Assembly: GCA_002313255.1 (NCBI GenBank)
Contig: DCBA01000120.1
Coordinates: forward strand, 1-5,395
DNA length: 5,395 nucleotides
Direction: 5' to 3'
From: Gammaproteobacteria bacterium UBA1119
GTDB lineage: Bacteria > Pseudomonadota > Gammaproteobacteria > Pseudomonadales > Azotimanducaceae
The position numbers and the translations under genes are program-made. Below, piece by piece: positions 1 through 5,395 of this stretch. Positions within the stretch are counted from its first letter, which is position 1, and each line of letters starts with the position of its first letter. The notes below the pieces were generated by a model, which worked only from the letters and a program-made list of their open reading frames with translations, was not told the DNA's origin and did no database searches.

Positions 1-1052
1 TCACAGGATTCCAACATCTGGCGAGCTACAACGTGTGGATCGCTGAAGATGTCCTCCATGTTCTGGACGGGGCCTGCCGGGATGCCGCCGTTTAGCTTTT
101 CCATGACCTCCGCGCGGGTCAGTTGCGTGGACCAGTCGCAGATCTGTTCCTCGACCCAATCGACGTGTACGAGTCGGGCGGTATTGGTGGCGCTGCGCTC
201 GTCCGCCATGAGATCCGGACGCTCCATCGCCGCACAGAGCAGGTCCCAGTGATGAGGCTGTACCGCCGCGATTGCGACGCGTCCGTCTTTGGTTGGGAAG
301 AGGTCGAACGGATACAGCGTCATGGCGCGCTGCAGCCCTGCGGGGTTCGGCTTGCCGGTGAAGCTGTATTGCGCCACCGCACTCTTTTGGAAGGCCAGCA
401 TCGCGTCGTACATCGAAACGTCCAGGAACTGTCCTTTGCCCGTATGCTGAGCGTGGTGGATCGCCGAGACGACGCCAAGCGCCATCAGCGTGCCCGGGAA
501 AATGTCGGCAAATGCCGGCGTCACTAGATTATCGTTGGCGTGTACCAGGCCACCGAAACTCTGAGCGGCCGCGTCGAGACAGGGCCAATCGGCATAGGGG
601 CTCTCGCCGGTGCGTGGATCGCCAAACCCACGTACACAAGCGTAGATGATCTTCGGATTCCGCTCCGCTATCACCTCATAACCCAGGCCGAGGCTGTCCA
701 TGACGCCCACCCGCATGTTCTCGACGATGGCGTCAGCTTGATCGCAGAGTTGCAAGAAGACGTCCTTCTGGGCCTCGTCTTTCAGGTCGAGGCACACGCT
801 CCTTTTGTTGCAGTTGACCGATGCGAAGGGGGCCCCGAAGTCGGTACCAGCTTCGCGGTCCTCATGCGGCGAGGCGTGGTCGGGGAGAAAGGGCGGAATG
901 TTGCGGTAGCCGTCACCCCGTGGCGGTTCGACCTTGATGACCCGCGCCCCGAGGTCGGCGAGGAGGCTGGCGCCAAAAGGTCCCGCTAGTGCCATCGTGC
1001 AGTCAATGACGGTTAGATCTTCGAGGGGGCCACGGCGCGCAATGTTGGTCAT
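1..1052 (-). CDS. CaiB/BaiF (class III) CoA-transferase, C-terminus cut by window edge
   Basis: This frame encodes 350 residues without a stop and continues past the left edge. Class III CoA-transferases move CoA between carboxylic acids in the cytoplasm through an aspartyl-CoA intermediate; the substrate cannot be read from sequence. Family signatures appear in order: GPFG near residue 24, ADLGARVIKVE at 32-42 followed by GD at 46-47, NKRSVCLDLK at 82-91, EN-x-R-x-GVMDSLGLGYE at 111-126, RGFGDP at 141-146, and TGKGQFLDVSMYDA around 210-225. The likely nucleophile is Asp160, in CLDAAAQSFGG. Members are usually about 400 residues, so roughly 50 are missing. The ATG at 1052-1050 is chosen because an in-frame TGA lies seven codons upstream and no other start intervenes. 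The Shine-Dalgarno match is weak (GGA about 10 bases upstream). The stretch at 51-76 looks somewhat longer than is common. Family certain from motifs; specific activity unknown. Confidence 0.93.
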   Translation of the reverse strand, partial: MTNIARRGPLEDLTVIDCTMALAGPFGASLLADLGARVIKVEPPRGDGYRNIPPFLPDHASPHEDREAGTDFGAPFASVNCNKRSVCLDLKDEAQKDVFLQLCDQADAIVENMRVGVMDSLGLGYEVIAERNPKIIYACVRGFGDPRTGESPYADWPCLDAAAQSFGGLVHANDNLVTPAFADIFPGTLMALGVVSAIHHAQHTGKGQFLDVSMYDAMLAFQKSAVAQYSFTGKPNPAGLQRAMTLYPFDLFPTKDGRVAIAAVQPHHWDLLCAAMERPDLMADERSATNTARLVHVDWVEEQICDWSTQLTRAEVMEKLNGGIPAGPVQNMEDIFSDPHVVARQMLESC

Positions 1053-1084
1053 GGAGGCAGGTCCGATGGTTGTTCAAGCTTGCA

Positions 1085-1114
1085 AGTAGAGGACTTAAGG
1101 GTACCTTGGGTCAA
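1085..1114 (-). promoter_or_regulatory. Candidate sigma70-type promoter for the CoA-transferase
   Basis: Read on the minus strand, TTGACC (1114-1109) matches five of six bases of the -35 consensus. After an 18-base spacer, TCTACT (1090-1085) matches four of six bases of the -10. Transcription would begin near 1078, leaving a leader of about 25 bases before the ATG at 1052. Position and spacing are reasonable but the -10 is imperfect, so this is an inference by eye. Confidence 0.4.
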
Positions 1115-1124
1115 GGTGACCCTT
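1097..1124. promoter_or_regulatory. Inverted repeat overlapping the promoter, candidate operator
   Basis: The arm AAGGGTACCTTG (1097-1108) pairs with CAAGGTGACCCTT (1112-1124) around a 3-base centre (GGT), with a single unpaired base at 1118. Two perfect 6-bp dyads are nested inside: ACCTTG/CAAGGT at 1103-1117 and GGGTCA/TGACCC at 1108-1122. The element covers the -35 and most of the spacer of the candidate promoter, where a repressor commonly binds. No T-tract follows on either strand, so a Rho-independent terminator is unlikely. The cognate regulator is not in the window. Confidence 0.5.
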
Positions 1125-1395
1125 CCCCGGTATCGGGAGCCAGGCCGAGCATCGGTTTGTGCTACCTGATTAGGCCGCCGCACGGATTGATGGCTTGGAT
1201 AGACGATTAATCTCAGGTAGTAGATCGCGTTCGTTCGATTTAGCTGGTGGATCGACGAGTGCCACCCGCAATGCTGTGGACGCGTAGGTGGCCTCCCAGT
1301 GGGTTCGCTGAGACTCGGGGGCAGCGGGTGGTTGGCGCCCGAACAACTCTGTATCGGGGCCGTGCTTGATCCTTGTTTTAGAAATACCTTACGGT
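1125..1395. other. Non-coding gap between helicase and CoA-transferase, with several inverted repeats
   Basis: No credible gene is seen here. Three further dyads are present. CTACCTGA (1162-1169) pairs with TCAGGTAG (1213-1220) over a 43-base loop. GCCACC-CGC (1261-1269) pairs with GCG-TA-GGTGGC (1282-1292) with a two-base bulge. CGCTG (1306-1310) pairs with CAGCG (1322-1326), inside GTTCG (1303-1307) and CGAAC (1340-1344). None is followed by a T-tract, and none matches a riboswitch or sRNA that I recognise. The helicase stop is at 1396, so its 3' untranslated region must lie here, but I cannot place a terminator. Confidence 0.4.
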
Positions 1396-2658
1396 CTAAG
1401 CAGCTCGACGCTGATTTCGGCGTTGCCGGCCGTGTCGTCTTCTGCTGGACCCACCCTCGCGGCGATCGTCAGCTTGGCTCGTAGCCGTCTCCGTTTTGCT
1501 CCGTCCGGTATCCTCTGGATCGAGCTTCTTAAGCGCCGTGTCAAAGCGTGCGACTGCCTGGCGAATCAGTTTTTCCACCGCGCGCAATCGCGAAAGTTCG
1601 GACGGATCCACTAACGACCACGCGACACCGCTAGCGCCAGCGCGACCCGTCCGGCCGATGCGGTGCACGTAGCCCTCTGGTTCGTGCGGTAGTTCGAAGT
1701 TGATAACGTGGGACACTCCTTCGATATCCAAGCCGCGAGCAGCTATATCGGTCGCCACCAGCACCCACGTCCGGCCCTTCTTGAAATCGGCGAGCGCGCG
1801 CTGTCGCGCCGACTGAGACTTATTGCCGTGGATAGCATCAGCACTTATCCCTGCAGCACAAAGTTTTTTTGCAACTTTGTTAGCACCGTGCTTCGTGCGC
1901 GTAAAAACGATGGCACGCGACAAGGACTCGTCGTGAAGCAAGGCCCGCAACATTTCTAGCTTATCCGGGGTTTCGACCATGATGACTCGCTGATCGATCT
2001 TTTCGACCGTGGGTTGTTTGGGCGATACGTCGACCCGAATCGGGTCACGTAGCATTTGGCGAGCGAGTTGCGATACACCCTTGGACATGGTGGCTGAAAA
2101 GAGGAGCGACTGGCGCGATTTCGGGGTCTGTTGAACGATGCGTTTCACGTCGCGGATGAAACCCATATCGAGCAGTCTATCCGCTTCGTCAAGTACCAGG
2201 ACGCAAACCATGGACAGGTCCACGTGCCCTTGGCCTACCAGATCCAGTAATCGCCCCGGCGTGGCGACCAGCACATCGACGCCTTTTTGTAATTGACGAA
2301 CTTGCGGATTTTGACCGACGCCACCGAAGATGACCGCACTTCGAAGCGATGTGTTTTTGGCGAAATTTTCTAGCTCGGTGTGAATCTGCAATGCCAGCTC
2401 ACGCGTGGGTGCCAGTATCAGCGATTTTGGCTGCCGCGGTCGCGCGGGCTCGTTTGCTTCGTCCAGCCGTTGTAGTAAAGGCAATGCAAACGCGGCCGTT
2501 TTGCCCGTACCGGTCTGCGCTACGCCCATCAAGTCGTGGCCGTCTAAGAGCTTGGCGACCGCCTTCGATTGAATCGGTGTTGGCTGCTGATAGCCGATGT
2601 CCTGCAAAGCAGAGAGAAATGCGCTGGAAACGCCTAGCGCGGCGAACGTCTGTGTCAA
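1396..2658 (-). CDS. rhlE: RhlE-like DEAD-box ATP-dependent RNA helicase
   Basis: This cytoplasmic ATP-dependent RNA unwinding enzyme belongs to a group tied to ribosome assembly, RNA decay and cold adaptation. All core motifs are intact (numbered from the proposed TTG start): Q motif GYQQPTPIQ 22-30, motif I AQTGTGKT 47-54, Ia PTRELALQ 84-91, Ib TPGR 133-136, II DEAD 157-160, III SAT 188-190, IV IVFTRTK 250-256, V ATDIAARGLDI 302-312, VI HRIGRTGR 332-339. A basic arginine-rich tail (about 383-420) probably binds RNA. TTG at 2658-2656 is preferred: AAGGA sits 8 bases upstream, and MTQTFAALG matches the usual family N-terminus. An ATG at 2685 and a GTG at 2700 are in-frame alternatives adding 9 or 14 residues; the ATG has GAGG only one base away. 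The 420-residue length is normal. The rhlE symbol is by resemblance; other DEAD-box subgroups are close. Confidence 0.95.
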   Translation of the reverse strand: MTQTFAALGVSSAFLSALQDIGYQQPTPIQSKAVAKLLDGHDLMGVAQTGTGKTAAFALPLLQRLDEANEPARPRQPKSLILAPTRELALQIHTELENFAKNTSLRSAVIFGGVGQNPQVRQLQKGVDVLVATPGRLLDLVGQGHVDLSMVCVLVLDEADRLLDMGFIRDVKRIVQQTPKSRQSLLFSATMSKGVSQLARQMLRDPIRVDVSPKQPTVEKIDQRVIMVETPDKLEMLRALLHDESLSRAIVFTRTKHGANKVAKKLCAAGISADAIHGNKSQSARQRALADFKKGRTWVLVATDIAARGLDIEGVSHVINFELPHEPEGYVHRIGRTGRAGASGVAWSLVDPSELSRLRAVEKLIRQAVARFDTALKKLDPEDTGRSKTETATSQADDRREGGSSRRRHGRQRRNQRRAA

Positions 2659-2672
2659 AATTGTTTTCCTTC
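2648..2672 (-). promoter_or_regulatory. Ribosome binding site supporting a TTG start for the helicase
   Basis: On the minus strand AAGGA is followed by AAACAATT and then TTG, an 8-base spacing that is near ideal. The in-frame ATG at 2685 has its GAGG only one base away, too close to work well. This decides the start in favour of TTG at 2658, although direct evidence is lacking. Confidence 0.55.
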
Positions 2673-2695
2673 GCGTGCCAGGCATACCTCGCCCA

Positions 2696-2711
2696 GGCAC
2701 TACGTACTGCC
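2696..2711. promoter_or_regulatory. 16-bp near-palindrome just upstream of the helicase
   Basis: GGCACTACGTACTGCC is self-complementary at 14 of 16 positions; the only mismatch is the C/C pair at 2700 and 2707. It lies 38 bases upstream of the preferred TTG start and overlaps the GTG at 2700, which fits an untranslated regulatory element better than coding sequence. Function is inferred; a palindrome this short can arise by chance. Confidence 0.25.
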
Positions 2712-2930
2712 GTCATTCTCAAGCACGAAGAAGAAAAACGGAATGAAGTGGGTGTCGACAGACATCAGAGAATCCGATGTTCCGCGCTCGACAAGCGCGC
2801 GCAGGGTGATGGTTTGGGAAGACGAAGTCAAGCGGGATAGAGGCGCGGTTGTAGACCCCGCTATCACGCTAAATGGTAACGATGGGAACCTCCATTTCCT
2901 GGCTGGGAGAAGTCGGGGACGCACTTTGGC

Positions 2931-2959
2931 TGTGTAGCGGTTCCCGCGGTAACCGTCAA
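2931..2959 (-). promoter_or_regulatory. Candidate promoter with an 18-bp palindrome in its spacer
   Basis: Read on the minus strand, TTGACG (2959-2954) matches five of six -35 bases. TACACA (2936-2931), only three of six -10 bases, follows after a 17-base spacer. The palindrome CGGTTCCCGCGGTAACCG (2938-2955, plus-strand reading, 16 of 18 positions self-complementary) nearly fills the spacer. A start near 2922 would give the helicase a leader of roughly 265 bases. Alternatively the palindrome may be a hairpin 22 bases past the Rap1a-like stop that protects or ends that message, although no T-tract follows it. Confidence 0.3.
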
Positions 2960-2976
2960 AATAAAAGGTGTGGGTG

Positions 2977-3357
2977 TCATTTGCAGGGCCACGCTTCTTC
3001 AAAGGCAACTATCACTAGAGCCGAGGCGGTCCTGTGGAGGTGTTCAGGATGGTCCTCGGCCCACTTCATCCAGACTCTCCTGAGTTGTGCGGACTCAAAC
3101 GATAAACTGGTGGGGAAACATATGAGGGTCAGGGGGCGTTTTGCATCCGGTCCGAGGATTTTTCCAAACGCATTAAGCATGTTCTCCGTCAGGACCATGG
3201 TGTCCACAAATCCCATCAGATAGCCGGAGCATTTGTTGTTCTTTTCCTCGCAAAATTCGAGGAGCTTTTTACCGTCAAGAAATCCGCCGATCGATCGCTC
3301 TTCAGCACCGACTCCGACGGTCATGTAGATGGCAAGCCCTACGATCAATCCCCGCAT
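2977..3357 (-). CDS. Rap1a/Tai-family exported protein (T6SS-type immunity fold)
   Basis: This encodes a 126-residue exported protein. Residues 1-18 form a signal peptide (Arg2, a hydrophobic run, then cleavage near VGA-EE). The mature part has the family layout: LLEFCEE (33-38), CSGYLMGFVD (43-52), CFP (80-82), an amphipathic helix ending in DHPEHLH (102-108), then ASALVIVAFEEAWPC to Cys125. The four cysteines (36, 43, 80, 125) fit two disulfides in the periplasm. Characterised members (Rap1a, Tai4) block peptidoglycan amidases delivered by type VI secretion; many relatives are orphans of unknown role. No amidase or T6SS gene is visible here, so immunity is unproven. ATG at 3357 is chosen because GGGGAGG lies about 6 bases upstream; the TTG at 3372 would overlap that site. 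It lies 155 bases downstream of the esterase. I recognise the family by pattern, not by alignment. Confidence 0.75.
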   Translation of the reverse strand: MRGLIVGLAIYMTVGVGAEERSIGGFLDGKKLLEFCEEKNNKCSGYLMGFVDTMVLTENMLNAFGKILGPDAKRPLTLICFPTSLSFESAQLRRVWMKWAEDHPEHLHRTASALVIVAFEEAWPCK

Positions 3358-3512
3358 CTCGATCCTCCCCAATCGATATACACCTCGATACTAGTCCTGG
3401 TGTTTTGTCTCGGCCAGTTCGTAACGCGCGGGTTAACGCCCCATTGTGCGGGGGGATGAGGCATTCGCGCGTCGCCAGCCAGCGTCGAGTTGAATGGATT
3501 TCTGTTCGGAGC

Positions 3513-4553
3513 CTAACGATTGCCCAACAAAAATATCAAGGGAATATGTAGACGCTCACGCCATGCTCTGGGACTGTGATCCGCGCCGTCAAAGCGACGC
3601 GAGATCCAATCCTCGCCAGACCGATAACCTTTGTTTTGCATCACTTCGTCCATTTTTAATTGGTAGGGCTCGTATTCCGCATCAAGGGTCTCAGTGCCAT
3701 GATCAAAGTAGATCCGGTGGACGCCGGCTTCTGGCCAATGGTCCTTGTACCAGGTGATCACGGCGCCATCGCCGAGCACCCAATGGGTGGAAAGGCAGGC
3801 CCCGCCGCCAAAGATGTCGGGATACTCGGAGATGGCATAGGCGGAGATCATCCCGCCCATGCTCGAGCCGATGACGAAGGTGCTCTCTCGATCCGGTTGG
3901 GTTCGATAGGTCTTATCGATAAACGGTTTGAGTTCATTAACCAGGAACTTCAAATAATTGTCGGAGACGATCTTTTCACCGGGGTCGACCGGTTCTCTGG
4001 CATTCATCAGTTCCCATACGTCATCGGTAACAGGCTTTTCTGGCATAAATTCCAATTTTCGTTTGGGCTTTGTATCCAAGTTTGCCCAGACAGAAACAAC
4101 GATGGCGGGTCGGATTTCTTCGTTCTCAATCAGCCTCGCCATGGTTGTGTCCACATCCCAGAGGTAATCTGTTCCCAAGAAAGGTGTCTCACCACGGTCA
4201 AACAAGAATTGTCCGTCGTGCATATAAAGGACAGGGTATCGGTCACCTGAATTCGGGTCATAGCCCTCGGGTAGCCATACCTCCACAGGCCGGGGCAATC
4301 TATACTCGGACGGTAAATCCGGATAATGGACAAGCGTCCCTTTTTGCAAATTTGCCGTCATCGTACGGCCTACCCCCTTCGTACAGTCATTGTTTTTGCA
4401 GCTTGTCTTAGAGAAAACCGACATTTGTTTAGATTGCGGCGCCCTTGCCTCCGGCGCGCCAGCGCTCATGCTCCCCTCACTGGCGATAACAAGTGCCGTT
4501 GTGCACATGAGGCACTGCATGATCGCGTTCCACCTGGTCATTATCTGAGCCAT
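3513..4553 (-). CDS. Exported alpha/beta-hydrolase, esterase D / enterochelin-esterase-like
   Basis: This is a 346-residue serine hydrolase of the putative-esterase group (esterase D, Fes, feruloyl esterase and antigen 85 relatives), which cleave ester bonds; the substrate is not deducible. The catalytic fold starts near residue 73. Visible marks are EVWLPEGYDP (91-100), YPVLYMHDGQFLFD (106-119), the nucleophile elbow GSSMGG (229-234) with Ser231, YFDHGTETLD (282-291) carrying the likely acid (Asp284 or Asp291), and GADHSPRAWRERL (323-335) with His326. The N-terminus has a hydrophobic run (about 11-24) behind Arg7, consistent with a signal peptide and periplasmic or secreted location. Residues 30-72 form a linker with two cysteines (52 and 57). 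The start is uncertain: ATGs at 4553, 4541 and 4520 all precede or sit in the signal region; 4520 has AGGTGG upstream but would lose Arg7. Siderophore hydrolysis is possible but unsupported by neighbours. Confidence 0.88.
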   Translation of the reverse strand: MAQIMTRWNAIMQCLMCTTALVIASEGSMSAGAPEARAPQSKQMSVFSKTSCKNNDCTKGVGRTMTANLQKGTLVHYPDLPSEYRLPRPVEVWLPEGYDPNSGDRYPVLYMHDGQFLFDRGETPFLGTDYLWDVDTTMARLIENEEIRPAIVVSVWANLDTKPKRKLEFMPEKPVTDDVWELMNAREPVDPGEKIVSDNYLKFLVNELKPFIDKTYRTQPDRESTFVIGSSMGGMISAYAISEYPDIFGGGACLSTHWVLGDGAVITWYKDHWPEAGVHRIYFDHGTETLDAEYEPYQLKMDEVMQNKGYRSGEDWISRRFDGADHSPRAWRERLHIPLIFLLGNR

Positions 4554-4598
4554 GCCATCGCTTCGCTCAACCTAGATGTCAATTAAACAGCTTCCGAT

Positions 4599-4617
4599 TC
4601 GTCATCTCCGATGACGA
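4599..4617 (-). other. Perfect 8-bp hairpin between phosphatase and esterase genes
   Basis: TCGTCATC (4599-4606) and GATGACGA (4610-4617) are perfectly complementary around a 3-base loop. The hairpin begins about 18 bases past the phosphatase stop and ends about 46 bases before the esterase ATG. It could be a terminator or an RNA-stabilising stem, but the bases just after it on the minus strand are ATCGGAAGCTG, not a T-run. Immediately downstream are TTTAAT (4587-4582), a good -10, and TTGACA (4582-4577), a perfect -35 sequence too close to the ATG to drive it. Confidence 0.4.
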
Positions 4618-4634
4618 GCCATGTGCTAACAAAT

Positions 4635-5395
4635 TCAAACTCCGTCGGTTAGGAGTATTTCCCGGATTCTGTCGAAGGTTCTATTCGTGACTCCGATCTC
4701 TCGTAGATACTCGATCGGTCCGCCGTAGCGTTTGTCCACTCCATCGAGGAAATCTACGATTGCAGTTTGAGGAACGCCTGCCGCATTCATCATCGAGGAG
4801 CGGTCGAAGCCCTTAGGCAAACCAAAGTTCTGCTGCACGTAATCGACTTGGCGCTCGACGTCGCGGTTAGTCAGCAAATAGTCTGCGTCGATGATTGGTC
4901 TGTCTGCGCCAAGCACGGAAAGAAGGAAAGCGGTTGAGACGCCGGTTCGGTCCTTACCTGCAGTACAGTGCAGGAGAAGAGGGTAGTTCGCCTCGTCTGC
5001 GAAAATGTTGAAAAGGCGTAGCCATACCTCCGAACCGAAGTCTAGGTAGCCGAGGTAGCGTGCTCCCGAGATACCGACGTCTCCGACTAGCTGATTGAGC
5101 CGTTCAGAGCCGCCGTCGGGTATAACCGCAAGATTTTCGTATTGAGCCCCTAGGTCCTCGAAAGGACCTCGGCCCTGTTCACGAATTTCGTCGGGACGAC
5201 GAAGGTCGACCTGCGTTGCGATCCTAAGTCCTTTCGCGCGCTCGATATCCGTTGACGTCATCCGGTCTTGACGGCCGGCGCGATAGTATTTTCCCCAACG
5301 GATGGAGCGGCCGTTAGAAGTTTTGTAACCGCCGATATCCCGGAAATTGAAGCACCCTTCAAAAGACAGACGCCGGTCGGAGTAGTCGTCGATCA
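4635..5395 (-). CDS. LipA-like tyrosine/serine phosphatase, 5' end at the window edge
   Basis: This encodes a phosphatase of the bacterial Y_phosphatase3 group (LipA-like, dual tyrosine/serine or phosphoinositide activity in characterised members). The frame stays open to the right edge with 252 full codons visible. The N-terminal signature FNFRDIGGY is encoded at about 5363-5325, followed by a Gly-Arg, RWGKYYRAG and a Thr-Asp before VDLRRPDE. The catalytic P-loop HCTAGKDRTG (about 4968-4939) holds the nucleophilic Cys, the invariant Arg, and the Lys-Asp typical of this family. Starting at the internal ATG at 5261 would delete the NFRDIGGY element, so that start is wrong. The partial codon at the edge reads xTG, and from there the length (about 253) and N-terminus fit a complete family member, so the gene may begin exactly there. 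No signal peptide is seen, so the protein is probably cytoplasmic. Substrate unknown. Confidence 0.9.
   Translation of the reverse strand, partial: IDDYSDRRLSFEGCFNFRDIGGYKTSNGRSIRWGKYYRAGRQDRMTSTDIERAKGLRIATQVDLRRPDEIREQGRGPFEDLGAQYENLAVIPDGGSERLNQLVGDVGISGARYLGYLDFGSEVWLRLFNIFADEANYPLLLHCTAGKDRTGVSTAFLLSVLGADRPIIDADYLLTNRDVERQVDYVQQNFGLPKGFDRSSMMNAAGVPQTAIVDFLDGVDKRYGGPIEYLREIGVTNRTFDRIREILLTDGV

Larger units (their letters stand above)
2659..2976. other. Intergenic region / long leader upstream of the helicase
   Basis: About 318 bases separate the Rap1a-like stop from the preferred helicase start. The region holds a promoter candidate with an 18-bp palindrome at its upstream end (2931-2959), a 16-bp near-palindrome close to the helicase start (2696-2711), and the 8-bp palindrome TGTCGACA near 2754-2761. 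A minus-strand open frame across most of it (3008-2700, 102 codons) overlaps the end of the Rap1a-like gene, is rich in Arg, Ser and Thr, and has no recognisable domain. A 64-codon plus-strand frame (2743-2937) has fairly ordinary composition but no recognisable homology and no good ribosome binding site. I call neither a gene. Confidence 0.4.

Noticed and set aside
123..989. Two long plus-strand open frames (123-527 and 540-989)
   Set aside because: They lie antisense to the CoA-transferase, whose minus-strand frame carries all family motifs; the plus-strand products show no domain.
1225..1260. GTTCGATT resembling a tRNA T-loop
   Set aside because: No flanking acceptor, D or anticodon stems could be built around it.
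2399..2722. 107-codon minus-strand frame overlapping the helicase start
   Set aside because: It is an out-of-frame reading of helicase codons; the helicase frame has the Q motif and motif I here.
2743..2937. 64-codon plus-strand frame with ordinary-looking composition
   Set aside because: There is no recognisable family, no clear ribosome binding site, and it opposes every neighbouring gene. Homologue conservation would be needed before calling it.
2700..3008. 102-codon minus-strand frame between the Rap1a-like gene and the helicase
   Set aside because: It overlaps the 3' end of the Rap1a-like gene, is rich in Arg, Ser and Thr, and ends in a low-complexity Phe run with no domain; it also spans the palindromic elements.
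3358..3512. Short CCCC/GGGG and GGG/CCC stems in the gap after the esterase
   Set aside because: The stems are only 3-4 bp and no T-tract follows; this does not support a terminator call.
3660..4250. 196-codon plus-strand frame
   Set aside because: It is antisense to the esterase catalytic region and its product has no recognisable motif; it is a shadow of the real gene.
4577..4582. Perfect -35 sequence TTGACA ahead of the esterase
   Set aside because: The matching -10 position falls at GATGGC, immediately before the start codon, so it could not drive the gene from the ATG at 4553 or 4541.
1..5395. A defence system, biosynthetic cluster or mobile island
   Set aside because: The five genes belong to unrelated, widespread families, gaps are large, and there is no integrase, transposase, direct repeat pair or linked effector gene.

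Overview
All five recognisable genes lie on the minus strand, and the base composition is moderately GC-rich. The encoded families are ordinary proteobacterial ones: an RhlE-type DEAD-box helicase, a class III CoA-transferase, a Rap1a/Tai-type exported protein, an exported esterase and a LipA-like tyrosine phosphatase. The window looks like chromosome from a proteobacterium, probably environmental. There is no rRNA, tRNA, transposase, CRISPR array or phage gene to narrow this down.

In transcription order (right to left): (1) positions 5395-4635, a tyrosine/serine phosphatase whose frame runs off the right edge and may start exactly there; (2) 4553-3513, a secreted or periplasmic alpha/beta-hydrolase of the esterase D / enterochelin-esterase group; (3) 3357-2977, a small exported four-cysteine protein of the Rap1a/Tai immunity family; (4) 2658-1396, an RhlE-like DEAD-box RNA helicase, probably starting at TTG; (5) 1052-1, a CaiB/BaiF (class III) CoA-transferase that runs off the left edge without its C-terminus.

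The genes are separated by gaps of about 81, 155, 318 and 343 bases, so this is a run of co-directional genes and not a tightly packed operon. No shared pathway is evident. The two largest gaps each hold a sigma70-like promoter candidate overlapped by an inverted repeat: one in front of the CoA-transferase, and one in the long leader of the helicase. The 81-base gap holds a perfect 8-bp hairpin.

I did not find a convincing undescribed system. The points most worth a second look are the orphan Rap1a/Tai-type gene beside an exported esterase, the two dyad-bearing promoter candidates, and the start-site corrections for the phosphatase and the helicase.
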